A stretch of DNA of 5,379 nucleotides from Candidatus Woykebacteria bacterium RBG_16_39_9b (GTDB lineage: Bacteria; Patescibacteriota; Microgenomatia; Woykebacterales; RBG-16-39-9b), in assembly GCA_001816695.1 (NCBI GenBank), contig MHCR01000021.1:703-6081 (forward strand). The letters are read 5' to 3'. Positions within the stretch are counted from its first letter, which is position 1, and each line of letters opens with the position of its first letter. Position numbers and translations under genes: made by a program. The notes beneath the pieces were generated by a model that was given only the letters and a program-made list of their open reading frames with translations, did not search any database and was not told the DNA's origin. Shown one piece after another: positions 1 through 5,298 of this stretch.

Positions 1-94
1 AATTTGGTGGTGGCGAAAAAATTGGAATCGGGAAGCTAGGGCGCAGACATTCGCTCAAAATAGGTTCGAGCTTCGTTCAGCAATTGCGACCATA

Positions 95-844
95 CTAAAC
101 ACTTCTTGAGCGTTGAATAGCAGCATCATGAGCCAAAAGTTCTTCTGAATCTTTCAGATTTTTTAATTCCACATCACCAAATCTTTTACTCAAGGCCGTT
201 TTAATCAATAGATCAGCAAAATGGGGGTTTTTTGGCAACAGGGGACCGTGTAAATAACACCCAAACACATTTCTTTGGACAGCGCCTTCGGTCTTATCTT
301 CTCCATTATTCCCAAATCCTTTTTCTACTAAACCAAGCGGTGAGGCCTTTTTGCCTAGATAAGTCTTGCCACTATGATTCTCAAAACCAACGAGGGTTAA
401 TGGATTAAATTTATTCCTTATAAAATCTTTGTTTGCTTTAATCACTAAATTTCCGATCATTCTTGTATTGCTTGCCCGGGTAACCACATCTAAAATACCC
501 ACTCCTTCTAATTTATTACCATGAGAGGGTTGATAATAATGACCTAATAATTGATAGCCGCCACAGATCGAGAGAAATACAGCATCCTCATCTGCTGCCC
601 GCACAAGATCACCCCGTTTTATTTTTTGAAGATCTTCTGAGACCTTTATCTGAGATCTATCTTGGCCACCGCCAAAAAAGTATAAATCGTATTTTTTTGA
701 ATCAATTTTGTCGCCCAAATCAATTTCATCTATATTAACGTCTATATTTCTCCATCTACAGCGCTTTACAAGGGTAATTATGTTACCTCGATCACCATAC
801 GTGCTCATTTGTTTGGGATAAAGCCATGCGATATTTAAATTCAT
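95..844 (-). CDS. gatD: GatD, glutamine amidotransferase subunit of lipid II isoglutaminyl synthase
   Basis: This 249-residue protein is the glutaminase half of MurT-GatD. It releases ammonia from glutamine so that MurT can amidate the alpha-carboxyl of D-Glu in lipid II, on the cytoplasmic side of the membrane. The N-terminus reads IAWLYPKQMSTYGDRGNI, the family's typical LYP...YGDRGN signature (about residues 5-22). FFGGGQD at 56-62 and SICGGYQLLG at 92-101 carry the class I (CobB/CobQ-type) nucleophile, Cys94. GCYLHGPLLPKNP around 195-207 carries the catalytic His199. Length is normal for GatD. The start lies 4 bases after the murT stop, so the two are almost certainly co-transcribed and perhaps translationally coupled; the only purine-rich SD-like run (AGGAG) is about 20 bases upstream, inside murT. 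It ends in TAG, unlike the TAA of every other gene here. CobB/CobQ homologues are the alternative, but the adjacent murT settles the assignment. Confidence 0.95.
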   Translation of the reverse strand: MNLNIAWLYPKQMSTYGDRGNIITLVKRCRWRNIDVNIDEIDLGDKIDSKKYDLYFFGGGQDRSQIKVSEDLQKIKRGDLVRAADEDAVFLSICGGYQLLGHYYQPSHGNKLEGVGILDVVTRASNTRMIGNLVIKANKDFIRNKFNPLTLVGFENHSGKTYLGKKASPLGLVEKGFGNNGEDKTEGAVQRNVFGCYLHGPLLPKNPHFADLLIKTALSKRFGDVELKNLKDSEELLAHDAAIQRSRSV

Positions 845-848
845 TCTT

Positions 849-2231
849 TTAATTTTCCCAAAAAGCTCCTGTTACCTTTTTTGAACGTAGAATCTTTTGC
901 AGATTAAGTAGTGCAGTGTATGTTGGAAATATATATAAAGTTTCACCAGTTTTCAATTTCTTCAATGCTTGTTCTAGGCTTTCTTCTATATCCTCATTAA
1001 CATTAGAAGAATCAACGGCTATATCAGCATATTTCAATCTTAAACTCATATCGGCTGCTCTTAAACCACTAACCCAAACCTGATCCACCTTATGCTTTAG
1101 TAATTCAAAATCTACATCCCAAAGCCACGAAACATCGGTTCCATCGGCAATCAAATCATTTATAATTAAAAAAACATTTTTCCTTTCTTTATCCCAGAAA
1201 ACTGTTCGTATCACCTCATTAAAACCCGTAGGATTTTTTGCTAAGAAGACAAAAATACTTTTACCATTAATCTCTAATTTTTCGGCCCGTCCAAAAGCTG
1301 ATTTATAATCCCTTAAAGATTTCTCAATATTTTCCACCTTTATACCTAAAGAAATTGCCGCCGTTACCGCGGCGATAATATTATATAGATTATATAAACC
1401 AGGAATCTGTGCGCTTATGTCAAACCTGCCTTGCGGCGTATTAATTTTAGCTACAGACCCCTCTGAGCCAAGGAACTTTATGGAATGGGCAAAATAAGTT
1501 GGTTTTGGTCTTTTTAAACCGCAATTATTACATAGATACTTGCCCAAATGAGAGAGGTAAATGTGATCAAACTTAAGTTCATATCCACACGAAAGACAGG
1601 AAATAAAATCCGAGGCGTGAGGTAGCCTTAACAAAGACATTTTTTCATCTTCAATACCAAAATATAGAGTTTTTGCCTTTGTAGAGTTACCCAACTCTGC
1701 TACCGACGGATCGTCGCTATTTAAAATTATAGTTGTGTTGGATGGCAGGCCAACTAATACCTCACTCCATCTTTTGTATATTTTATCTACCTCACCGTAA
1801 CGATCGAGCTGATCGCGAAATAAATTGTTAATCACAATTACATCTGGGTTTATTTTTGAAACCGCCTCTGGAAGCGTTGCTTCATCAACTTCGAATACTC
1901 CAATATCTGCCTCCGAAGATGCTAAAAGGTTGGACTTTTCTATCAAAGTAGAAACTATACCACGAGTAAGATTTGAGCCTTCTCTGTTGTGAATAGTTTT
2001 AATACCATTGAAAGACAGTATTGTACTTAATATTCTTGAGGTGGTCGTCTTACCATTTGTCCCAGTAATTATTACCTTTTTTGGTAACCTGAAGGTTAAT
2101 CTAGACAAAATTGTTGGATCGATACGTTCTGCTATGAGGCCTGGTGCAGCGGTTGCTCCACCACCGAAAATCCGAAGGAACAATCTTACAGTTTTTGCAG
2201 CGGTAATGGCAGTTATTGTTTTAGCAAACAT
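849..2231 (-). CDS. murT: MurT, Mur ligase-like subunit of lipid II isoglutaminyl synthase
   Basis: This 460-residue protein is the ATP-dependent ligase half of the complex that turns D-Glu of the peptidoglycan stem into D-isoglutamine. The Mur ligase P-loop TGTNGKTTT lies at 56-64. The middle domain includes NNLFRDQLDRYGE (about 135-147). A four-cysteine zinc ribbon, C212-x2-C215 and C234-x2-C237, is inserted in the middle domain, as is typical of MurT and absent from MurC-F. The C-terminal DUF1727-type domain carries KNPTGFNEV (332-340) and NDLIADGTDVSWLWDVD (358-374), an Asp-rich segment that contains the residue thought to complete the GatD catalytic triad. Length and order are complete. 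The start is the first ATG after an extended -10 box, with no Shine-Dalgarno sequence. The gene lies 33 bases after a wall-hydrolase gene and 4 bases before gatD, so amidation and wall cutting are encoded together. Confidence 0.95.
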   Translation of the reverse strand: MFAKTITAITAAKTVRLFLRIFGGGATAAPGLIAERIDPTILSRLTFRLPKKVIITGTNGKTTTSRILSTILSFNGIKTIHNREGSNLTRGIVSTLIEKSNLLASSEADIGVFEVDEATLPEAVSKINPDVIVINNLFRDQLDRYGEVDKIYKRWSEVLVGLPSNTTIILNSDDPSVAELGNSTKAKTLYFGIEDEKMSLLRLPHASDFISCLSCGYELKFDHIYLSHLGKYLCNNCGLKRPKPTYFAHSIKFLGSEGSVAKINTPQGRFDISAQIPGLYNLYNIIAAVTAAISLGIKVENIEKSLRDYKSAFGRAEKLEINGKSIFVFLAKNPTGFNEVIRTVFWDKERKNVFLIINDLIADGTDVSWLWDVDFELLKHKVDQVWVSGLRAADMSLRLKYADIAVDSSNVNEDIEESLEQALKKLKTGETLYIFPTYTALLNLQKILRSKKVTGAFWEN

Positions 2232-2238
2232 ATTTTTT

Positions 2239-2272
2239 CTATTTTACCAGAAAAAAAAGTGCTTTTAGTCAA
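2239..2272 (-). promoter_or_regulatory. Predicted murT promoter with extended -10, near-leaderless transcript
   Basis: Read on the minus strand, TGGTAAAAT (2249-2241) is an extended -10 box, ending 9 bases before the murT ATG. A start about 7 bases downstream would leave a leader of only 2-3 bases. A possible -35, TTGACT (2272-2267), overlaps the stop of the upstream gene, but its 20-base spacer is long, so the TGn extension probably matters more. The core TTTTCTGGTAAAATAG (2254-2239) differs by one base from the promoter core of the 2937-3536 gene. The run of eight T just upstream of the core (minus strand, 2258-2251), with the weak AAAAG/CTTTT arms around it, might also act as a poor terminator for the preceding gene. 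Confidence 0.45.
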
Positions 2273-2819
2273 TCGAGGTCATAAAACGATCCACCCTATA
2301 AGCCCAATTTGGGTTTGCAGCGTAGGAGGGGCCAATAACATACGGATTGGCGGGTCCGTTTCTGATATATCGAACTCTAATACCCTTGGCTACTTCTTCG
2401 GAGGCATGCACCCAGTTTTTAAAGTAATATTTACCGTTATTCCATCCGTAGGGATTAAAGGACCCAGAAGGAATAGCCAAACCGAAACTGGATTCAACAC
2501 CAGCTATTGAGGGGAGCAATCTATAATCAAGACTGTATTTGTCTGCAATTTCGACTAATTCCTTAGCATCTTTGGCCATTGGGGAATTTTTTGAAGAAAG
2601 AAATTTACTAAGTATCTGAGGTCTATCGTCTTTTTTAGCTACTATTTTTACCTCCATTACATTTGATGGGTGGAGGTTGCCAGAGATTTTTATCTCGCTG
2701 GATTCCGAACCTTTGGTTTCGCTAAATCCAACAACGTTTTTAAATATTGTGGGACTGGCAAGCAGTAACAAGATAGTTACCGCTACCATGGCAGATGTCC
2801 GGATTGTAAACTTCAACAT
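2265..2819 (-). CDS. Membrane-anchored lysozyme-like / glucosaminidase-like peptidoglycan hydrolase (paralogue 1)
   Basis: This 184-residue protein has a hydrophobic N-terminal segment (about 9-26, AMVAVTILLLLASP core) that fits a signal anchor or cleavable signal; no lipobox is seen. A polar linker follows to about residue 64, then a compact domain to the end. The domain contains NSPM (78-81), LVEIADKYSLDYRLLPSIAGVESSFG and FNPYGW (121-126), then NW.HASEEVAKGI. Glu109 in the VESSFG motif sits where lysozyme-like and glucosaminidase-like folds place the catalytic acid, after a helix ending LLPSIA. The same motifs recur in the gene upstream (2937-3536), so the two are paralogues. Wall hydrolysis outside the membrane is inferred from fold motifs, the anchor and the neighbouring murT-gatD; the exact bond cut is unknown. 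Its leader is unusually structured, and GGAG, 4 bases before the ATG, is a plausible ribosome-binding site held in a hairpin. Confidence 0.8.
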   Translation of the reverse strand: MLKFTIRTSAMVAVTILLLLASPTIFKNVVGFSETKGSESSEIKISGNLHPSNVMEVKIVAKKDDRPQILSKFLSSKNSPMAKDAKELVEIADKYSLDYRLLPSIAGVESSFGLAIPSGSFNPYGWNNGKYYFKNWVHASEEVAKGIRVRYIRNGPANPYVIGPSYAANPNWAYRVDRFMTSID

Positions 2820-2822
2820 AAA

Positions 2823-2842
2823 GCTCCGCTTTTGTGCGGAGC
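2823..2842 (-). promoter_or_regulatory. Hairpin enclosing the ribosome-binding site of the 2265-2819 gene
   Basis: On the minus strand GCTCCGC (2842-2836) pairs perfectly with GCGGAGC (2829-2823) around a 6-base ACAAAA loop. The 3' arm holds GGAG, the only SD-like sequence close to a start codon in this block, and the stem ends 3 bases before the ATG. If folded, it would hide the ribosome-binding site. Only three T residues follow, so it is a poor candidate for an intrinsic terminator. The pairing is seen in the sequence; translational control is inferred. Confidence 0.55.
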
Positions 2843-2851
2843 AGTTGAAAA

Positions 2852-2868
2852 TTGCAGAACTTCTGCAA
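2852..2868 (-). repeat. Leader-proximal palindrome TTGCAGAA-G-TTCTGCAA
   Basis: On the minus strand this is TTGCAGAAGTTCTGCAA, a perfect 8-bp inverted repeat around one base. Its arms are identical to those of the palindrome at 2877-2895 but in the opposite order. The 1-base centre favours a DNA operator for a dimeric regulator, or pairing with the other palindrome's arms in RNA, over a stand-alone RNA hairpin. Confidence 0.6.
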
Positions 2869-2869
2869 C

Positions 2870-2895
2870 AAAAAACTTCTGCAAGATTTGCAGAA
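2870..2895 (-). terminator. Palindrome plus T-run: possible attenuator or terminator
   Basis: On the minus strand TTCTGCAA-ATC-TTGCAGAA (2895-2877) is a perfect 8-bp stem with a 3-base loop, followed one base later by TTTTTT (2875-2870). That is the form of an intrinsic terminator, though the stem is AT-rich. It lies about 40 bases after the stop of the 2937-3536 gene, so it could end that transcript. It also lies just after the predicted start site of the 2265-2819 gene, so it could equally act as an attenuator. Because the arms match those at 2852-2868, alternative pairings could dissolve it. A protein operator is the main alternative. Confidence 0.45.
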
Positions 2896-2903
2896 GAGTC
2901 GCA

Positions 2904-2932
2904 ATATTACACCGTATTATCTACTTTGTCAA
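2904..2932 (-). promoter_or_regulatory. Near-consensus sigma-70-type promoter for the 2265-2819 gene
   Basis: Minus-strand TTGACA (2932-2927), a 17-base spacer and TAATAT (2909-2904) make the best promoter in the window. The predicted start, near 2897, falls at the edge of the first palindrome (2895-2877), giving a leader of about 78 bases. The -35 box lies just past the stop codon of the upstream gene. Confidence 0.75.
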
Positions 2933-2936
2933 GTTT

Positions 2937-3536
2937 TTACTGAATTATTTCCCCCATTGCAAAGCGTACACCCACAGCCCAAGATCCATTACTATTTGGT
3001 GTATATTTAGTCATTATTTTCTCTGGCGTTGTTAAGCCTTGACTAAAGTAATTTGTTTTCAAACCCCGGGCAACAATTTCGATTGAGTGTTTCCAATTTT
3101 CAAATTCTGCTCCGGAACTTTCGCCAGAATAAATGGCCCAACCAAACGGATTGTAAGACCCGTCTGGTATTTTCTTCCCGAGACTAGATTCTTGGAATGC
3201 AATCGCAGGTAAAAGTTTCCAATCTAAACCATATTGATCAGCAATTTCTACAAAAGTTTCGCCTTGCCCAATCATAGGTGAATTATGTTTAGCTAAAAAC
3301 CTATCAATCAAAACTGGTCTGGCATCTGCTGCTTTAACAGCCGCTAATACATTTATAGTTTCCCCTGGTATTTTACTCGGAGAATCGAACACGTTTCTAG
3401 AGGCAGACAGAAATAAATATGGAAAGTTATTTGTTTGATTTACCCTGATGGTTAACCAAACAAGAGATAATAAAATAGTAAAGGATATTAACAACCAAGC
3501 GAATATATAAAAAAACGGAGCAGTAGCCCTCAACAT
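2937..3536 (-). CDS. Membrane-anchored lysozyme-like / glucosaminidase-like peptidoglycan hydrolase (paralogue 2)
   Basis: This 199-residue protein has a strong N-terminal transmembrane segment (about 7-30, FFYIFAWLLISFTILLSLVW), followed by Arg and a linker to about residue 72. The outer domain then reads RPVLIDRFLAKHNSPM, VEIADQYGLDWKLLPAIAFQESSLG, YNPFGW and ENWKHSIEIVARGL. Glu116 in QESSLG is the candidate catalytic acid. The shared skeleton with the 2265-2819 protein (RP...FL...NSPM...VEIAD.Y.LD..LLP.IA..ESS.G..IP.GS.NP.GW...NW.H..E.VA.G) shows they are paralogues; the N-termini and C-termini differ. It has its own promoter and no SD sequence; the ATG at 3536 is chosen because the membrane segment follows directly. 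It is likely a wall-remodelling enzyme fixed to the outer face of the membrane. The bond cut is not predictable, and loss of activity in one copy cannot be excluded. Confidence 0.8.
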   Translation of the reverse strand: MLRATAPFFYIFAWLLISFTILLSLVWLTIRVNQTNNFPYLFLSASRNVFDSPSKIPGETINVLAAVKAADARPVLIDRFLAKHNSPMIGQGETFVEIADQYGLDWKLLPAIAFQESSLGKKIPDGSYNPFGWAIYSGESSGAEFENWKHSIEIVARGLKTNYFSQGLTTPEKIMTKYTPNSNGSWAVGVRFAMGEIIQ

Positions 3537-3571
3537 TATTTTTTTAGAACAGGTTTCTTGCTAATTTAAGA

Positions 3572-3601
3572 CTATTTTAGCAGAAAACTGAAAAAGGGCA
3601 A
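3572..3601 (-). promoter_or_regulatory. Predicted promoter for the 2937-3536 gene
   Basis: On the minus strand TTGCCC (3601-3596), a 16-base spacer and TAAAAT (3579-3574) preceded by TGC form an extended -10 promoter. The core TTTTCTGCTAAAATAG (3587-3572) matches the murT promoter core at 15 of 16 bases. The predicted leader is about 30 bases and lacks a Shine-Dalgarno sequence. Confidence 0.5.
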
Positions 3602-3618
3602 GACGCTCTTTAGACTCC

Positions 3619-3647
3619 TTGTCAACTAAAAAATTGTACAGTAGAAT
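3619..3647 (+). promoter_or_regulatory. Predicted promoter for the three-gene STAS-like operon
   Basis: TTGTCA (3619-3624), a 17-base spacer and TAGAAT (3642-3647) make a good sigma-70-type promoter. The start would be near 3654, giving a leader of about 18 bases without a Shine-Dalgarno sequence. It is back to back with, but does not overlap, the minus-strand promoter at 3572-3601. Confidence 0.6.
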
Positions 3648-3671
3648 TGAGTCAAATAAGACTGACAAATA

Positions 3672-4082
3672 ATGATATCTGATCAGGAATTACTAAAGAC
3701 TTTTAAAGTCTATTTTGACGACAAGGAAATTATTAATTTGGTTTTTCTTAAAATAGCTAATGAGGAAAGAAACCCAGAGGTTCAAGCCAGAAGAGCAGAA
3801 TTAATTGAAAAATCTCTTCTGAGACTCACAGAAGACAATCCAAAAGAAAGATATAAGATGCTCGTTGATCTTGTTCCCGTTGGAAAAGTAACGTTCGCAT
3901 CAGATAAAGCAAAACGGATCTTTAGTCGTCTGTCCGAAATACCCTTGGAAAAAGTAGCCGTTGTCGGCTCAAACTTACTAATGAAAATAGTTGTCAACGT
4001 CATTTTCCTAATGGCCGGTAGGATCGACATAGCCAAATGGTTTTACAATAAAGAAGAGGCGATGGCCTGGTTAGAGGAATAA
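3672..4082 (+). CDS. STAS/SpoIIAA-like small protein, tandem copy 1
   Basis: This 136-residue soluble protein has no signal or membrane segment. The pattern is an early strand FKVYFDD, a helix QARRAELIEKSLLRLT (about 38-53), then YKMLVDLVPVGKVTFASDKAKRIF (61-84), VAVVG (95-99) and a C-terminal KWFYNKEEAMAWL (122-134). A DL strand followed by a Ser-bearing turn, a later (V/A)AVVG strand, and a final WF..KEEA..WL helix is the pattern of small STAS/SEC14 (SpoIIAA-like) proteins. Ser77 falls roughly where anti-sigma antagonists carry their phosphorylated Ser, but this is only an alignment by eye. It is the first of three paralogues and has three extra residues (IANEER region) compared with the other two. 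No kinase or sigma factor is nearby, so the partner is unknown. Confidence 0.75.
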   Translation: MISDQELLKTFKVYFDDKEIINLVFLKIANEERNPEVQARRAELIEKSLLRLTEDNPKERYKMLVDLVPVGKVTFASDKAKRIFSRLSEIPLEKVAVVGSNLLMKIVVNVIFLMAGRIDIAKWFYNKEEAMAWLEE

Positions 4083-4089
4083 TAAAACT

Positions 4090-4500
4090 ATGATTTCCGA
4101 TCCAGAATTGCAAAAAACTTTCAAGGTCTTTTTAGATGATAGCGATATTATTAATGTAGTTTATCTCGTGGGTGTGAAAGAACCGGAGACTCAAGCACGC
4201 CAAGCAGAATTGATTGAAAGGGCTCTTTTGAAGATTACAAAGGACAACCCACAGAATAGTTACAAAATGCTTGCAGACCTTCTTTCTGCAGGGGACGTTG
4301 GACACGCTTCAGACAAATCCAAACAAATTTATAGTCGTTTGGCCGATAAAATCTATTTTGAAAAAACCGCAGTTGTAGGTACAAATGTGTTTATGAAAGC
4401 AGCTGCCAACGTAATCTTCGAGATATCTGGCAGAAGCGATAGAGCAAGATGGTTCGGCAACAAAGAAGAAGCCATAAAGTGGTTAAAAAAGGTCAAATAA
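4090..4500 (+). CDS. STAS/SpoIIAA-like small protein, tandem copy 2
   Basis: This 136-residue paralogue of the preceding gene starts 7 bases after its stop. It shares MISD.EL.KTFKV..DD..IIN at the N-terminus, QAR.AELIE..LL..T.DNP, YKML.DL, the ASDKS.QIYSRL stretch (Ser74), AVVGTN, and WFGNKEEAIKWL at the end; about half of all positions match copy 1 by eye. The SD is weak (AGAGG about 12 bases upstream, inside copy 1), so expression probably depends on co-transcription or coupling. ASDKS keeps the Ser of the STAS-like turn, but the preceding segment is less hydrophobic (LLSAGDVGH) than in copies 1 and 3, which may mean altered partner choice. The function is inferred only from the fold. Confidence 0.75.
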   Translation: MISDPELQKTFKVFLDDSDIINVVYLVGVKEPETQARQAELIERALLKITKDNPQNSYKMLADLLSAGDVGHASDKSKQIYSRLADKIYFEKTAVVGTNVFMKAAANVIFEISGRSDRARWFGNKEEAIKWLKKVK

Positions 4501-4501
4501 T

Positions 4502-4909
4502 ATGACATCTGATTCTGAACTAAAAGAAACTTTTAAAGTATTCATTGACGATAAGGGGATCATCAATTTAACTTTCATTAAAAATCAGAGAGATCCAGAG
4601 ATTCAAGTTCGCCAGGCCGAACTTGTCGTAACTGCATTGTCTGAAATTATTAAGAAAATCCCCAACGAATCCTATAAAATGATTATAGATCTTGTGCCTA
4701 TAGGGAACGTTAGCTATAGTTCAAACAAAGCTAGACAGATTTATTTTCGAACTATAAGTGATACCCAGTTTGAAAAAATTGCCGTTGTTGGAACCAGCAT
4801 AAACATGAAAATTATCGTAACTGTTCTTTCTCAAATGACCATTAAAGGCAATAGCATAAAATGGTTTGGTGATAAAGAAGAAGCGTTGACTTGGTTAAAC
4901 GAGAATTAA
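4502..4909 (+). CDS. STAS/SpoIIAA-like small protein, tandem copy 3
   Basis: This 135-residue protein is the third tandem paralogue, starting one base after the stop of copy 2, with a weak AAGG about 10 bases upstream. It keeps TSDSELKETFKVF.DD, YKMIIDLVPIGNVSYSSNKARQIY (Ser74 in the STAS-like turn), FEKIAVVGTS and WFGDKEEALTWL. The helix near 40-52 (LVVTALSEIIKKI) and the region near 105-117 (IIVTVLSQMTIKG) diverge most from the other copies, so it is not a recent duplicate. The gene ends 26 bases from the 3' end of tRNA-Gly, which is read in the opposite direction, and no convincing terminator separates them. A role as a signalling or scaffold protein is a guess from the family only. Confidence 0.75.
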   Translation: MTSDSELKETFKVFIDDKGIINLTFIKNQRDPEIQVRQAELVVTALSEIIKKIPNESYKMIIDLVPIGNVSYSSNKARQIYFRTISDTQFEKIAVVGTSINMKIIVTVLSQMTIKGNSIKWFGDKEEALTWLNEN

Positions 4910-4935
4910 TTCTTTCTTCCAGTTCTATTTCTATC

Positions 4936-5010
4936 TGGAGCGGGAGACGGGATTTGAACCCGCGGCCTTTTCCTTGGCAAGGAAACGCTCTACCACTGAG
5001 CTACTCCCGC
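4936..5010 (-). tRNA. tRNA-Gly(GCC), CCA encoded
   Basis: The minus strand folds as a full cloverleaf: acceptor GCGGGAG/CTCCCGC, D arm GCTC-AGTGGTA-GAGC, and anticodon stem TTTCC/GGAAA around TTGCCAA, with anticodon GCC at 4978-4976. The T arm is GCGGG-TTCAAAT-CCCGT. The discriminator is U, as usual for bacterial tRNA-Gly, and CCA is encoded at 4938-4936. It is the last tRNA of the cluster. Confidence 0.96.
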
Positions 5011-5051
5011 ACGAAAAACAGTTTACTAAACCTAATTATTTTTTACAAGTC

Positions 5052-5126
5052 TGGTGCCGGGGGGCAGAATCGAACTGCCGACGCCGGCTTTTTCAGAGCC
5101 GCGCTCTACCACTGAGCTACCCCGGC
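5052..5126 (-). tRNA. tRNA-Phe(GAA), CCA encoded
   Basis: The acceptor GCCGGGG/CCCCGGC pairs perfectly. The D arm is GCTC-AGTGGTA-GAGC, and the anticodon stem CGGCT/AGCCG encloses CTGAAAA, with anticodon GAA at 5094-5092. The T arm is GGCAG-TTCGATT-CTGCC. The discriminator is A and CCA is encoded at 5054-5052. It lies 41 bases upstream of tRNA-Gly in the direction of transcription. Confidence 0.96.
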
Positions 5127-5182
5127 ACCTATTAAAAACATGGTGGGCTCTAGAGGACTTGAACCTCTGACCTTCTCGGTGT

Positions 5183-5199
5183 AGGACGCTTCGCGTCCT
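5183..5199 (-). repeat. Perfect 7-bp hairpin at the 3' edge of the tRNA insert
   Basis: AGGACGC-TTC-GCGTCCT on the plus strand is a perfect GC-rich palindrome with a 3-base centre. On the transcribed strand it ends at the restored TACAC of the outer tRNA's anticodon loop. It could be a structural element that guides removal of the insert, or the remnant of a small hairpin-forming element. Confidence 0.7.
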
Positions 5200-5201
5200 G
5201 C

Positions 5202-5210
5202 GAAATTTCT
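5202..5210. repeat. 9-bp direct repeat GAAATTTCT, copy 1
   Basis: GAAATTTCT occurs here and again at 5290-5298, bracketing the inner tRNA-Val; the repeats are offset by 88 bases. The last base of this copy is also the terminal A of the inner tRNA's CCA on the minus strand. Recombination between the copies would remove the inner tRNA and leave a 29-base insert in the outer gene. Confidence 0.7.
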
Positions 5211-5288
5211 GGTGGGCACTGAGGGACTTGAACCCCCGACCTTCTCGGTGTAAACGAGACGCTCTAAACCAATCTGAGCTAAGTGCCC
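5210..5288 (-). tRNA. tRNA-Val(TAC), complete gene nested inside another tRNA
   Basis: The cloverleaf is complete: acceptor GGGCACT/AGTGCCC, and D arm GCTC-AGATTGGTTTA-GAGC with an 11-base loop. The anticodon stem TCTCG/CGAGA is perfect around TTTACAC, with anticodon TAC at 5252-5250. The variable loop is AGGTC, and the T arm GGGGG-TTCAAGT-CCCTC has one G-T pair. The discriminator is A and CCA is encoded at 5212-5210. The stretch TACACCGAGAAGGTC is identical to that in the 3' half of the surrounding interrupted tRNA. This copy shows no sign of decay and is likely the working tRNA for GUA and other valine codons. Confidence 0.95.
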
Positions 5289-5289
5289 A

Positions 5290-5298
5290 GAAATTTCT
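5290..5298. repeat. 9-bp direct repeat GAAATTTCT, copy 2
   Basis: This is the second copy of the repeat at 5202-5210. With the preceding A at 5289 it forms the self-complementary AGAAATTTCT, so in the transcript it could also pair with copy 1 over 9 bp and hold the inner tRNA on a helix. It lies directly after the 5' half of the interrupted tRNA. Confidence 0.7.

Noticed and set aside
62..74. GGTTCGAGC resembling a tRNA T loop
   Set aside because: The flanking bases do not form a T stem, and no acceptor or anticodon arm can be found around it.
1..109. Possible 3' end of a plus-strand gene entering from the left; two frames are open, ending at 98 (GGGEKIGIGKLGRRHSLKIG region) and at 109
   Set aside because: Both frames are open over too short a span and neither shows a known motif. 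A convergent gene overlapping the end of gatD by a few bases is possible, but the frame cannot be chosen.
2008..3035. Plus-strand open frames at 2008-2268, 2259-2510, 2677-2943 and 2832-3035
   Set aside because: They lie antisense to murT and the wall-hydrolase genes and their leader, have no recognisable domains, and the minus-strand frames carry clear family motifs.
3782..4036. A minus-strand open frame of 84 codons
   Set aside because: It is antisense to STAS-like copy 1, which has two paralogues that confirm its frame.
95..4909. No TGA stop codon in any of the seven genes (six TAA, one TAG), which might hint at TGA read as Gly in some CPR lineages
   Set aside because: Seven genes are too few, and all proteins are full length without in-frame TGA, so nothing supports recoding.
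4902..4913. Palindrome AGAATTAATTCT at the end of STAS-like copy 3
   Set aside because: It is AT-only in its centre with no loop and no following T-run; too weak to call a terminator.
4891..5115. A 74-codon open frame on the plus strand with GRRDLNPRP and GGQNRTADAG
   Set aside because: This is the antisense translation of tRNA-Gly and tRNA-Phe, another familiar false protein.
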